A program made the position numbers and the translations under genes. Of a stretch of DNA of 64,000 bases, positions 8,124-16,157 are shown piece after piece. Below the pieces are notes generated by a model. The model saw only the letters and a list, made by a program, of their open reading frames with translations. It was not told the DNA's origin and did no database searches. This DNA is from Chryseobacterium gallinarum (GTDB lineage: Bacteria; Bacteroidota; Bacteroidia; Flavobacteriales; Weeksellaceae). The stretch spans positions 434,001 through 498,000 of the forward strand of contig NZ_CP009928.1 of assembly GCF_001021975.1 (NCBI RefSeq), written 5' to 3'. The stretch's first letter is position 1. Each line of letters starts with the position of its first letter.

Positions 8124-8783
8124 ATGAATATCGAAGAACTATTAAAAAGACCAATTGACGAATTGTCTGCAGAAGAAATGGAAGCCGTACTCAACCATAA
8201 AAGAAAAATGGAGGCAGATCGGCAGGAAAAAGAAAAGCGTGCCTATGAAGCTGAAAGGGACAGCGATATGGGAGAATTGATTGCCTTAGCTCTGGAAGTT
8301 GAAAGCAAATCGTATTTATTGAAAAAACTTACTCATGCCAAGATGGAAAAACACCAGGAGAAATTAAATGAGTACGGAAAAATCCGTAGCAATTCCAAAG
8401 GGGGATTTTCTTTGATGCACAGTGATAAAACAATCAGAATTAAACGCCGCCGTGATACACAGCCCACTTGGGACGAAAGGAGTACTAAAGCTTTGGAGTT
8501 GATCCGCGCATTCCTGTACGACACTGTGAAAAAGAGGGACAAAGATTTATTTGAAATGTTGATCGGGTTTTTAGTAAAAAACAAAAAAGGTGATCTCGAC
8601 TATGCAAGTGTAATGAATTTATTAAGCCATGAAACGCGTTTTGATGATCCAAGATGGAAAGAGGGTTTAAGGCTTTTGAAACAGAGTTACAGCAATTTTT
8701 TGAAAGGTTACCAGTATGATTTCGAGAAACAGAATGAAGAAGGTAAATTTGAAAGAATAGAACTCAATTTCTCGGCTCTGTAA
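8124..8783 (+). CDS. DUF3164-family protein of Mu-like phages
   Basis: A 219-aa protein and the last gene of the early operon. The N-terminal third is a long charged helix (about 15-75) that may form a coiled coil. The centre shows a beta segment, GGFSLMHSDKTIRIKRRRD (97-115), and a following helix with LIRAFLYDTV, typical of DUF3164 proteins found next to transposase and MuB genes in Mu-like prophages. The biochemical role of the family is not known. A perfect 11-bp terminator hairpin follows about 100 bp downstream. Confidence 0.7.
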   Translation: MNIEELLKRPIDELSAEEMEAVLNHKRKMEADRQEKEKRAYEAERDSDMGELIALALEVESKSYLLKKLTHAKMEKHQEKLNEYGKIRSNSKGGFSLMHSDKTIRIKRRRDTQPTWDERSTKALELIRAFLYDTVKKRDKDLFEMLIGFLVKNKKGDLDYASVMNLLSHETRFDDPRWKEGLRLLKQSYSNFLKGYQYDFEKQNEEGKFERIELNFSAL

Positions 8784-8880
8784 TACTTACATTTTCAACG
8801 TTTAAAATTATCGGGAAAACCCCCGAATTTATCAAAATTAGAATACCATAAATACAATAATAATGGTTGATTTAAAATAA

Positions 8881-8921
8881 ACTCCCTTATTAGCTTTGCC
8901 AATAAGGGAGTATTTTATTTC
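8881..8921. terminator. Terminator of the early operon
   Basis: ACTCCCTTATT-agctttgcc-AATAAGGGAGT is a perfect 11-bp stem followed by a T-rich tract on the plus strand. It also lies downstream of the minus-strand pair at 8934-9283, so it may serve both directions. Confidence 0.8.
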
Positions 8922-8933
8922 TGTGGAGTACTC

Positions 8934-9095
8934 TTACTTCAATCTCACTATAACATCATAAGTAAACATTGACGAATTCCAGTTGTTTCTGCTACAAACA
9001 AATTTATATAGATCGTATGCCTGTTGTATATTCGTAACTCCCCCCAATTCATAGGTTTCATTTTTTGCCTGATTGAAATAAACAGCTGTTTTCAT
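8934..9095 (-). CDS. 53-aa hypothetical protein
   Basis: A short frame of 53 codons beginning MKTAVYFNQAKNETYELGGV and ending in VRLK. Codon usage is sensible and the pattern of aromatic residues looks protein-like, with a predicted small alpha/beta fold. Its start lies 3 bp from the stop of the upstream gene at 9098, so the two form a minus-strand pair pointing back at the early terminator. Confidence 0.55.
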   Translation of the reverse strand: MKTAVYFNQAKNETYELGGVTNIQQAYDLYKFVCSRNNWNSSMFTYDVIVRLK

Positions 9096-9097
9096 TT

Positions 9098-9283
9098 CTA
9101 ATTAATGATTTTGATATTGTTTAATTTTATATATTCATTTGCAACAGATAAACTATTGAAATCTCCTCTCATATTTTCTCCTTCAATTTTAACCCCACCG
9201 TCTGAATAAATTCTATAATTCAAAATTTCACCGTCTTGTGTTTGTAAATTCCCCTCGGGTTTTTTCATGCTTAAATTGCTCAT
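9098..9283 (-). CDS. 61-aa hypothetical protein
   Basis: A 61-aa protein with alternating polar and hydrophobic residues (EILNYRIYSDGGVKIEG) that suggests a beta sheet. No family is recognised. It is the first gene of a two-gene minus-strand unit in the prophage accessory zone and is divergent from the zinc-ribbon gene. Confidence 0.5.
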   Translation of the reverse strand: MSNLSMKKPEGNLQTQDGEILNYRIYSDGGVKIEGENMRGDFNSLSVANEYIKLNNIKIIN

Positions 9284-9424
9284 AATGAATGTGCTATAAT
9301 GTTATTTTGTACAGCAAATATAAAACATAGCTGTTATATAAAGCAAGCTAAAGCCTTAAATAAATCCTTCTTTAACTTACTCAGGAGAATATTTTATCAC
9401 TATATTAGTATAAAAGATATTATC

Positions 9425-9664
9425 ATGGAAAAAAAAGAGGAAAACGACAGTCAGGAACTATGTAATGATTGCAAAAATCTGATCGGCAAAGGTAGGTATG
9501 ACTCCCCGCATGAAAATCTAAAAAATACAGGTTTTAGACCTTTTGAATCAATGTTCGGTTCAGTAGACGAGTATTATTACACGTGTAAAATTTGCGGAAC
9601 TGACTGGCTTCATGAAAAAGGATCTTACGGAGAAGGCTGGGTTCCTAACCAAAGATTAAATTAA
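9425..9664 (+). CDS. Small zinc-ribbon-like protein
   Basis: A 79-aa protein with two CxxC knuckles, CNDC near residue 12 and CKIC near residue 55, which should bind one zinc ion. I use the ATG at 9425 (MEKKEEND); the longer open frame upstream is AT-rich and has no good start. The spacing is typical of small regulatory or adaptor ribbons, but no family is recognised. It is accessory cargo of the prophage. Confidence 0.6.
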   Translation: MEKKEENDSQELCNDCKNLIGKGRYDSPHENLKNTGFRPFESMFGSVDEYYYTCKICGTDWLHEKGSYGEGWVPNQRLN

Positions 9665-9701
9665 CAATCATTTTTGTATATAATCAATAAAAGTAATTAT
9701 T

Positions 9702-9899
9702 ATGGCAGATTTAAGAGGAGTAAAGGTGACTGAGAAATATTCAGGAACTAAATTTGAGGGGAAATTTCATATATGGTTTACTAAAAGTTATGATACTGGA
9801 GAAACTTTTCTTTACGCTATCATTGAGAATAATCACGGAAAAGTAGATTATTACGATTTAGAATCCTATGACATCGAATTTTTACTGGATAAAAATTAA
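9702..9899 (+). CDS. 65-aa hypothetical protein
   Basis: A 65-aa beta-rich protein (GKFHIWFTKSYDTGETFLYAIIE) lying 37 bp downstream of the zinc-ribbon gene and probably co-transcribed with it. It ends just before a strong bidirectional hairpin. No family or motif is recognised. Confidence 0.5.
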   Translation: MADLRGVKVTEKYSGTKFEGKFHIWFTKSYDTGETFLYAIIENNHGKVDYYDLESYDIEFLLDKN

Positions 9900-9908
9900 T
9901 CAGTGGAT

Positions 9909-9948
9909 AAAAATAAAAAAGCATCCGAATGGATGCTTTTTTATTTTT
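9909..9948. terminator. Bidirectional terminator
   Basis: An A-rich arm, GCATCC-gaat-GGATGC, and a T-rich arm form a long hairpin with U-tracts in both directions. It separates the plus-strand pair at 9425-9899 from the convergent minus-strand pair at 9984-10438. Confidence 0.85.
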
Positions 9949-9983
9949 ATCCAGATGAGAATATATTATTGAAATTGCAGACT

Positions 9984-10304
9984 TTATTCACCATTGAGAA
10001 TATTATCTAAAATTTCATAAATTATTCCTACACTGGTCATTTTGGGGTCTTGTTTTATTAAGTCATTGACAATGTCAACTAATTTGGTTAAGGTGTAAAG
10101 ATTTTCATAAGTGATTCCGTTCCATTCAAATGTTTTTTTTCTGTCTGCTTCTTTTATGTCTAAGAAGCAAAATTTAGAATCTTCGTCAATATAATTTTCG
10201 GCGTAAACATCAATTGATTCATACTTAATATTGATAGAATTCTCCTCTAAAAATTCATATATTGTATTTGTTCTAATAGCCTCTATTATCTCGATAAATT
10301 TCAT
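9984..10304 (-). CDS. 106-aa acidic hypothetical protein, possible immunity-type
   Basis: A small acidic cytosolic protein with no signal peptide. The size, acidity and aromatic content are like those of immunity proteins in toxin clusters, but I do not recognise a named family. Its ATG overlaps the TAA of an upstream 44-codon membrane-protein gene (TAATG), so the two are translationally coupled. It lies 0.5 kb from a true toxin-immunity pair, which is the only support for an immunity role. Confidence 0.55.
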   Translation of the reverse strand: MKFIEIIEAIRTNTIYEFLEENSINIKYESIDVYAENYIDEDSKFCFLDIKEADRKKTFEWNGITYENLYTLTKLVDIVNDLIKQDPKMTSVGIIYEILDNILNGE

Positions 10305-10438
10305 TAAAATATTGTTTTAGGGGTTGATATTTCTCTGTTTTCTGATTTGACTTTGTAAAATTTGTTAACAAATAAGATATTTAGTAAACAAAGTATCAGT
10401 AATAGGACTATTAGAGAAATTATTTCTTTTTTATTCAT
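10304..10438 (-). CDS. 44-aa single-span membrane peptide
   Basis: A short frame with a lysine-rich start (MNKKE), one strongly hydrophobic segment at about residues 6-24 (IISLIVLLLILCLLNILFV) and a charged tail. The stop overlaps the start of the 106-aa gene by TAATG, which argues that it is translated. A small membrane peptide next to an acidic soluble protein could be a toxin-antitoxin-like or anti-superinfection pair; this is speculation from size and layout. Confidence 0.5.
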   Translation of the reverse strand: MNKKEIISLIVLLLILCLLNILFVNKFYKVKSENREISTPKTIF

Positions 10439-10831
10439 CTTCCTAACTATTATAGATTTGGATTTATTTATGCAATATCATATCCATCTTAAAACTAAGA
10501 TGTAATTTAAAATGTTAAATGACTTTGATTGCCTATAGTATGAGGTAAAGGGATATTACTGAATAGTAATTTTTCTAATAGATAATTCTCTCAAATCTTT
10601 TGATGTTATTTTGTGTTTCTAAGATTTCGAGAGGATAATATGCTTCTAAGATTTGCTATGTAAGAATTTAATTATAGTTGTAACCTACATTTCTCTTTTA
10701 TATATTATATCTCCTACAAATAAAATAAAAAGTAACCTTCACTAAATATAATTTCACCTATTGTAGGTGTTATTGGTTTAAAAGTTTGGGCATTAATGCC
10801 CAAACTTAAAAAAATTATAAGAGTACTACAT
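10439..10831. other. Non-coding AT-rich gap with two hairpins
   Basis: No convincing gene is seen. The left part should hold the promoter of the 44-aa/106-aa pair. The right part has a hairpin CACCTA-ttg-TAGGTG (10755-10769) and a perfect 12-bp stem AAGTTTGGGCAT-TA-ATGCCCAAACTT (10782-10807). The latter lies just after the immunity gene on the minus strand, is followed by TTTT in that direction and is the likely terminator of the toxin-immunity operon. Confidence 0.6.
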
Positions 10832-11569
10832 TTAAATCTTTCCATAAATCTGCTCTCTTACCCCACCGGGAATAACCCATTCGTTGTAACTTAGTTCTGA
10901 AGGCTGGAACTCAATACCTGTACATCCCGCTTGTTCAATATCATTTTTCAATTTTTCTGAAACATAATATCCTAATCCCCCAGTAACATATTTCAAAGCA
11001 AAAAAATCTTCAACAATTATATTTTCATACAGTGCTAACTTTTCAATTGTAATTATTTCAAGTTTTTCTTTTGCCTTGTGTACGTAATCTTCAAAATCTC
11101 TTAATGAATTAATTTTTAATATAACTTGTTCTGTTCCTCCTCCAACTTTTTTCTTGCTATAAACAATCTTTGAGTTTGCAAAATCAATATACTCTTGATT
11201 TAACTCATACAAGTTTAACAACCAATAATCATTATAGGTTTCATTCTTTTTAATGATGTTTATATTAAAAAATTGAATACCCGTTTTTCTATATTTTTCT
11301 ATTATTGACTTTAGCTTACCACTCAAAATTAATTTTGAAGATACTACACCTCCATCCATTATTAGGTCAGTTATTTTGGAGTTGGCAAAAAGCTCAATAT
11401 CTACTAAGTAAGGCTCAAAATCAATCTTTTCATTATAAACATTACCAATAAATTTTGGTTCTTCCCAAAAAAGCTTTCCAGTGGGAATCTTAAGTTTATA
11501 ATCTTTAATAAAGTTATCATTACCTCTTAACTTTGTATTTAGCGTAAAATTTATCTTATAATACTTCAT
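10832..11569 (-). CDS. Immunity protein of the Imm11/DUF1629 type
   Basis: A 245-aa cytosolic protein 3 bp downstream of the AHH-nuclease toxin gene, the standard place for the cognate immunity gene. The C-terminal third has the pattern of the Imm11 (DUF1629) family: DFFALKYVTGGLGYYVSEKL followed by a helix and TGIEFQP. An N-terminal half with a similar SSKLILSGKL ... TGIQFFNI segment suggests an internal duplication. It should bind and block the nuclease domain in the lysogen. Pairing is clear from the operon; the exact family name is a judgement from residue pattern. Confidence 0.65.
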   Translation of the reverse strand: MKYYKINFTLNTKLRGNDNFIKDYKLKIPTGKLFWEEPKFIGNVYNEKIDFEPYLVDIELFANSKITDLIMDGGVVSSKLILSGKLKSIIEKYRKTGIQFFNINIIKKNETYNDYWLLNLYELNQEYIDFANSKIVYSKKKVGGGTEQVILKINSLRDFEDYVHKAKEKLEIITIEKLALYENIIVEDFFALKYVTGGLGYYVSEKLKNDIEQAGCTGIEFQPSELSYNEWVIPGGVREQIYGKI

Positions 11570-11572
11570 AAT

Positions 11573-13807
11573 CTAAAATACTAAATCATTTAAATGTGTA
11601 TTAGGGTTATTAATAATGGCTTGTCTTGCATCATTAATAATATCCATTAACGCATCATAACATTGATTAGGAGTTGCATTGGGGTTTAATTGTTTAAATT
11701 GCTCCAATTTAGTGAAAATTCTATTATTGTAAAGATTGTGATTTGGTTGATTTCTCCATGATGCCACAGCAATACCATTTAAGGCTTCATTCAAATGAAA
11801 TGCGTTCATTGATTTAGCGGCTTTTTGTACAATAGGATGTGTCTGTATATTATATGCCCAAGGTATAATGTGATGTGCCTGTTTTGTAACGTCAGTTAAT
11901 TTTAGAACTTTTCTTAATTGGCTTGAATAGCCAAATTTAATTAACCCATCTGTACCAACAACCCATTTTAGTAATTGTCTGGAAGCTATATCAGAAGCAT
12001 TCATGACTTTTACTCCAAATTTTGATCCTGATGCAAACCAACCTGCAATAGGTATTGCCGAAGCATAACTTAAACTTGCATTCAATCCGTCACCTTGTAT
12101 GGTATAGATCACACCATTTGTTATGTCACATACTTCACCAATAACAGGAACTAATCCTCCTAAATCTAATAACAATTGTATGGTTTCTCGAGACGCTTCC
12201 CAGAAACATTTTGCCTTACTCCATTCTGGATAGAATTTTCTGTTAAACTTATAATTGGCAACAATCATTTTAGTTTTTTCTTGAATCAGATGTTGCGGGA
12301 CAATAATTATAGAAGGACAACATTGGTTTAATACATTTTCTATTTGGGCGTCAGTCATACTTTCAACATCTGCATAAGATGTAAACGCCACAAATGCCTC
12401 ATTGGTTTCTTTTACAACTTCTTCTTCGTATGGTGATGCTTCAATTTCTTTATTAACATTTACTAACTCTGTTAATTCATCTGTCGATAACGAAGTAAGC
12501 TTGTTTCTATAACCATATTCATATCCTTGAATAAACCATCTTTGGAATTGTTCCCATGATACGTCCGGATTATTAATTAGAAACTTTAAAGTGAAATTTG
12601 CAAACTTGAAATTATTCAACTTTACAGTTGTATCAGTATTATTCTGTGTGTTGAACCATGAAGCTATGTTGGTGAGGTTTTGTGTTAAAAAATCATCCCC
12701 AGACCCTCCTATCCTAAAATAATCTTTAATAGTAAATAACACTCCATTATATGCGGCTAATGAGCTTACCTGATGATTTAAAGATAACAAATATTGCTGT
12801 ACCTGTATATCAAGCTGTCGCTCAGCCTCACAAACTGAGTCGCCTTCAGCACACATATTAAACATATCATCAAATGATTGAAAGATAAATGTGTTGTATG
12901 GATTTGTTGGGTTTTCTATATAACCGCCTCCAACACCACCAGAACCTCCACCAGAACCTCCAGTAGAACCGCCTCCGGTAGAACCACCACCTGTAGAACC
13001 ACCTCCAGTAGAACCACCTCCAGTAGAACCGCCCCCGGTAGATCCACCACCTGTAGATCCACCACCTGTAGAACCACCTCCGGTAGAACCACCTCCGGTA
13101 GAACCGCCACCGCCGCCATCGCCACCATCGCCACAGTGGTTATAAGCCGCAATAATTTGAGCAGGTTGAGCAGCTTGACCCGTACCTAATGCAGTACAAC
13201 TACCATCTCCATATTCATGATTTCCACCGGCTGTACAAGGATTAGTCTCATAAACATATTCCCAACATCCTTCATAATATGAATAGGTTGAACCTCTTCC
13301 TGTAATAGAAAGATTATTGATGACATAAGATTTAATTTTACCAGTTAAATTCACTGGCTCACCATTCATATATCGATCCTTTTCCTCTTTTGTGAGATTA
13401 TATTGTATTAATGCTCCCGAATAAGTATTATCAGAATTTTCTCTCAATACAAGATTTTCTATTATACTATTTGGAAAAGTTCTGGATACAGGAATTGTAT
13501 AGGTTCTTTTTGTACCATCAGTAATTTCTAAAACGTGATCCGTTTCAATAATAGCTCCATCTAAAATGGGATCCTGTGGAGTTTTTGCGGTAGCGGTAGT
13601 TTGCCTAAAAAAATTATTCTTGAGTTTTTCAACTTCTTTGTAAAGAGGCAACTTGCTTTCAAATTCTTTTTTGTTTAGAACCGCAATGTTTTTATTAAAA
13701 TGTTGTTCTTGTTCCTGTTCTAAAGCAAAGCTTTCATTTCTACAAGACTGAATACTAAATAATAGGGATAAGACCAATCCCATTAGAATTAAAAAATTCT
13801 TTTTCAT
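11573..13807 (-). CDS. Lipoprotein polymorphic toxin with C-terminal AHH nuclease domain
   Basis: A 744-aa toxin carried as prophage cargo. It starts with a lipoprotein signal whose lipobox ends at C22 (SIQSC). Residues of about 230-300 form a glycine linker of ten GGGST units, then a helical region of about 300-540. A hydrophobic pretoxin segment at about 550-615 (DLGGLVPVIGEVCDITNGV, ASAIPIAGW) is typical of polymorphic toxins. The end has the AHH nuclease motif: A644-H645-H646 in QAHHIIPW, with later N-rich helix-loop (WRNQPNHNLYNN). The AHH fold cuts nucleic acid. It should be displayed on or released from the cell surface and kill neighbours, with the next gene giving immunity. Its DNA is AT-richer than the phage core. 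Confidence 0.8.
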   Translation of the reverse strand: MKKNFLILMGLVLSLLFSIQSCRNESFALEQEQEQHFNKNIAVLNKKEFESKLPLYKEVEKLKNNFFRQTTATAKTPQDPILDGAIIETDHVLEITDGTKRTYTIPVSRTFPNSIIENLVLRENSDNTYSGALIQYNLTKEEKDRYMNGEPVNLTGKIKSYVINNLSITGRGSTYSYYEGCWEYVYETNPCTAGGNHEYGDGSCTALGTGQAAQPAQIIAAYNHCGDGGDGGGGGSTGGGSTGGGSTGGGSTGGGSTGGGSTGGGSTGGGSTGGGSTGGGSTGGSGGGSGGVGGGYIENPTNPYNTFIFQSFDDMFNMCAEGDSVCEAERQLDIQVQQYLLSLNHQVSSLAAYNGVLFTIKDYFRIGGSGDDFLTQNLTNIASWFNTQNNTDTTVKLNNFKFANFTLKFLINNPDVSWEQFQRWFIQGYEYGYRNKLTSLSTDELTELVNVNKEIEASPYEEEVVKETNEAFVAFTSYADVESMTDAQIENVLNQCCPSIIIVPQHLIQEKTKMIVANYKFNRKFYPEWSKAKCFWEASRETIQLLLDLGGLVPVIGEVCDITNGVIYTIQGDGLNASLSYASAIPIAGWFASGSKFGVKVMNASDIASRQLLKWVVGTDGLIKFGYSSQLRKVLKLTDVTKQAHHIIPWAYNIQTHPIVQKAAKSMNAFHLNEALNGIAVASWRNQPNHNLYNNRIFTKLEQFKQLNPNATPNQCYDALMDIINDARQAIINNPNTHLNDLVF
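12958..13107. repeat. 15-bp coding repeats (ten GGGST units)
   Basis: The toxin linker is encoded by ten near-identical 15-bp units that vary mainly at third positions (GTAGAACCACCTCC and variants, plus strand). Unit gain or loss keeps the frame, so linker length can change by slippage without killing the gene. Confidence 0.85.
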
Positions 13808-14534
13808 GGTTAAATAATTAATAAATTGTTATTTGATGATTAAGAGTTGTTTCATATCTAAATTGAAACTGCCATTTAAGGTGGGGAACGGTGTCACCGC
13901 GTATTCTTTCCATAATTTTTGTGTTGTTTTTTAATATTTTAATTCGACGTCAATTATAAGTAAAATCACTCATTTACTACATAGGTATTTTCCCCGTATT
14001 TTTATAGGTAACTTCCCCCGTTTTACTCATTCATAATTAAAAAGTAGAACCGCCCGTTTTTTTCAAGCATTAATTGGGCAGTTCTACAAAGTCCCTTTTA
14101 CGGGAACATCACCAGTATCTCCATACTGTAAAACTAATAACCATGAATTTTTAATATTTTCTCAGGTAAGCTAAAATTCGGCGATCCGCCAATTCCTAAA
14201 AATGGAAAGGTGCGGAACTAAAGCCAATCCGACAAGGAGGTACTGCGAAGAACCCGACGCCCAGAAAGACTTAGCCCGCACCCATATAGTAAGCACGGGC
14301 GTAAGTCTATCGAGTTTGGGCGTTAGAAGATTCGCAGTTTTCCTTGTCCAAAACGATAGCTTACGCTGTGTATCGTTAAAATTGTGAGCCAAATTTAATA
14401 ATTTTTTTGAAAACAATACTACCGTATTTTTACGGTATTTCGTAATAACATTTTATTTTTTCTGTATAGCTTTGTTTGATTTAGGGAAAACAGATCTATA
14501 ATAGTAAGTGCTTCAAAATTTATTACTTTTGAGT
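13808..14534. other. Non-coding gap between toxin and late-regulator cluster
   Basis: About 730 bp without a convincing gene. It holds the toxin promoter region at the left, a GC-richer structured island (see the 118-nt palindrome at 14231-14348), two flanking small hairpins, AACGATA/TATCGTT (14352-14377) and GGCG-atc-CGCC (14180-14190), and a perfect TACCGTA-tttt-TACGGTA hairpin at 14420-14437. Frames on either strand across the island are by-products of its symmetry. Confidence 0.6.
14231..14348. ncRNA. 118-nt long imperfect palindrome, candidate structured RNA or folded DNA element
   Basis: Five nested blocks pair across one axis: GACAAGGA/TCCTTGTC (14231, 14341), CTGCGAA/TTCGCAG (14243, 14331), ACGCCCA/TGGGCGT (14257, 14317), AGACTTA/TAAGTCT (14267, 14302) and GCCCG/CGGGC (14274, 14296). 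That is 34 pairs with small internal loops and a 17-nt apical loop. The block is much GC-richer than its surroundings. It could be a non-coding RNA, a hairpin recognised by a protein, or a small palindromic repeat element. No family is recognised, and the strand cannot be told. Confidence 0.5.
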
Positions 14535-14834
14535 ATGGATTATTTAAAGTATATAAATGATTTAGAGTCTTTGCAAAAGAATGATAGGCGATGGATGTAT
14601 TTACAATTATTAAATATTATAAAGGGCATAAGCAACCAGACTCATATTGAGGAGTTTAAAATTAAATTAAGACTGATTTATAAAGAAGTTTTGAAAACTC
14701 CCAATCCGATAAGGATGAGTGACGGTAGTGTAAGTGATGAAAAAGCCCTTATGGTACTTGATAGCTTAATTATTTCAATAATAGATCTATTAAACGATTA
14801 TTACGGAAATTACAAATATATTAATGGCAAATAA
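14535..14834 (+). CDS. 99-aa helical hypothetical protein
   Basis: The product is helical with no signal peptide. I use the ATG at 14535; an alternative start exists at 14508. A sequence TACTTTTG, matching the -7 consensus TAnnTTTG, ends only 3 bp before the ATG, so the message may be leaderless. It is the first gene of a plus-strand cluster that lies between early and late regions, where Mu keeps its middle and late regulators. No family is recognised. Confidence 0.6.
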   Translation: MDYLKYINDLESLQKNDRRWMYLQLLNIIKGISNQTHIEEFKIKLRLIYKEVLKTPNPIRMSDGSVSDEKALMVLDSLIISIIDLLNDYYGNYKYINGK

Positions 14835-14877
14835 ACGCCAACTTGCACGAAATGAGAATACTTTTTACTTTTGTATT

Positions 14878-15081
14878 ATGGCAGAAGTAAAAGACACAAA
14901 ACAAGACGATATTATTAAGCGAAATGAGCGTATTCGTAAACGCTTTGCTTATTATACCGATACTAAACATCTCGATAGTGAGCATGTATTAGACCTGCTT
15001 GCAGATGAATATATCGGATCATTGAAAAGAGAGACAATTTGGTTAATTGTCAGAAGAACCGGGCATTACAAAAACCTTTAA
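14878..15081 (+). CDS. Small helix-turn-helix-like protein, candidate late-gene activator
   Basis: A 67-aa basic protein (from ATG 14878; an upstream ATG at 14824 would add 18 residues and overlap the previous gene by 11 bp). The core KRNERIRKRFAYYTD, then LDLLADEY and TIWLIVRRTGHY, has the helix spacing of a DNA-binding helix-turn-helix, and its place before the late operons equals that of Mu Mor and C. A TACTTTTG box again lies directly upstream of this ATG. The regulatory role is an inference; sequence similarity to Mor is not demonstrated. Confidence 0.6.
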   Translation: MAEVKDTKQDDIIKRNERIRKRFAYYTDTKHLDSEHVLDLLADEYIGSLKRETIWLIVRRTGHYKNL

Positions 15082-15083
15082 TT

Positions 15084-15605
15084 ATGAAACAAATACTATT
15101 CCTTTTATTATTTCCTTTTTTATGCTTTTCTCAAACACAACTGCAAGATGAAGATATATCTGCGGCGGCAGGAAATGAATATGAAACTTTATTAACTAAT
15201 ATTGGAATAGATCGTGAAGGTGGGTTTGCAATCAATCATTTTTTACATAAAATGGGTTTTAATCCAGATGAAAAATTTACGCAACGCGGCGAAAATTTTA
15301 AACAGAAATATGTACAACAAATTGTATCAGGAAACGCAAAGCCGGCAGTAATATGGGTAAATTATTTAAACAAGAAAGTTAAAGGATATGATTTCCCAAT
15401 TACTCAGAAAGTAGATATTTCAGGCGATACTGAGAACATCATTAAATTTTATGTAAACTTTTGGAGTCGTGCTATTAACTTTAAAGATACCAAGCCGGGA
15501 GAAACAGTTACCACGCGTTTTTTATCCGATGTTGCCGCACTTTCAGTTGGAAGTAACGGACAGTCTAAAATAGTAGTAACTACGGCAAAAGATTATTATA
15601 AGTAA
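15084..15605 (+). CDS. Exported hypothetical protein
   Basis: A 173-aa protein with a clear signal peptide (MKQILFLLLFPFLCFSQT). I begin at ATG 15084, since the longer frame overlaps the preceding gene and hides the signal. The mature part has no recognisable domain. It ends one base before the convergent gp37-like gene on the other strand. As a periplasmic product made by a prophage it may alter the lysogen surface or act in superinfection exclusion, but this is a guess. Confidence 0.65.
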   Translation: MKQILFLLLFPFLCFSQTQLQDEDISAAAGNEYETLLTNIGIDREGGFAINHFLHKMGFNPDEKFTQRGENFKQKYVQQIVSGNAKPAVIWVNYLNKKVKGYDFPITQKVDISGDTENIIKFYVNFWSRAINFKDTKPGETVTTRFLSDVAALSVGSNGQSKIVVTTAKDYYK

Positions 15606-16157
15606 TCACATTTTAACAATAAAATCCGACTCAGTATTAACCTGCCTTTCCGGCAGGTTTTCTTTTGCAACATACTTAACAATAGGTTCGGCATCAACCT
15701 TTATCATTTGGGAACAATTCGCCTTTGTATCATCGGTAATGGTGGCTTCATATTCGTAAACCGTAACGATAACATTGTTATGATCCAAGTCGTCCTCGTC
15801 AGCCACCTTTTTTAATTCACTGAATTTTGTACCGCTCAATCCTTCCAGTGCAGCATCCACTTTTTCGTTAAGATCAAAAAAAGCCAATGCCAGTTCCTGG
15901 TCAATACTCCCCGTATAACTTTCTGCATAATTCTCACAAATTACACGTACACGGACAACGCCTTTTCCCTCTTTAATCCCATTCCCGATGTCTGACCACT
16001 CGAAACGCATAAACGCGATTAAAACGGCGGGTTTCGGAACCATGACAATATTTTCCTTTTCAACCTGCCCGCGGTCTTTATCTATATAGATCAGTTCCTC
16101 CACCTGAGCTTCCAGATGGTCGGATATTTCTTTAAATACAATTCCTTTTATGCTCAT
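15606..16157 (-). CDS. Mu gp37-like tail terminator/head-tail joining protein
   Basis: A 183-aa structural protein and the last gene of the leftward late operon. The pattern of an N-terminal helix, the VLIAFMRFEW strand, a strand with GVVRVRVICENYAESY and a C-terminal strand TVYEYEATITDD matches the gp37/tail-completion fold (DUF1834-like) found beside gpG-like proteins in Mu-like phages. It overlaps the gpG-like gene by 4 bp. It would finish the tail tube before joining to the head. Confidence 0.6.
   Translation of the reverse strand: MSIKGIVFKEISDHLEAQVEELIYIDKDRGQVEKENIVMVPKPAVLIAFMRFEWSDIGNGIKEGKGVVRVRVICENYAESYTGSIDQELALAFFDLNEKVDAALEGLSGTKFSELKKVADEDDLDHNNVIVTVYEYEATITDDTKANCSQMIKVDAEPIVKYVAKENLPERQVNTESDFIVKM

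Noticed and set aside
12958..13107. CRISPR-like array
   Set aside because: The repeats are contiguous 15-mers within a coding frame, with no spacers and no cas genes.
12878..13189. Open frames on both strands in the toxin linker, giving Thr/Arg/Ser- or Val/Leu-rich proteins
   Set aside because: They are by-products of the 15-bp repeats, which lack stops in all frames. The lipoprotein toxin frame has the signal peptide, domains and immunity neighbour.
14231..14348. Integron attC site
   Set aside because: A GGCGTTAGAAG stretch recalls the attC right box, but the complementary left box (C-T-A-A-C type) is absent and there is no integron integrase or cassette array.
14171..14416. Proteins of 61 and 81 residues across the palindromic island
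   Set aside because: The frames exist on both strands because the DNA is symmetric; compositions are not protein-like and no start is well placed.
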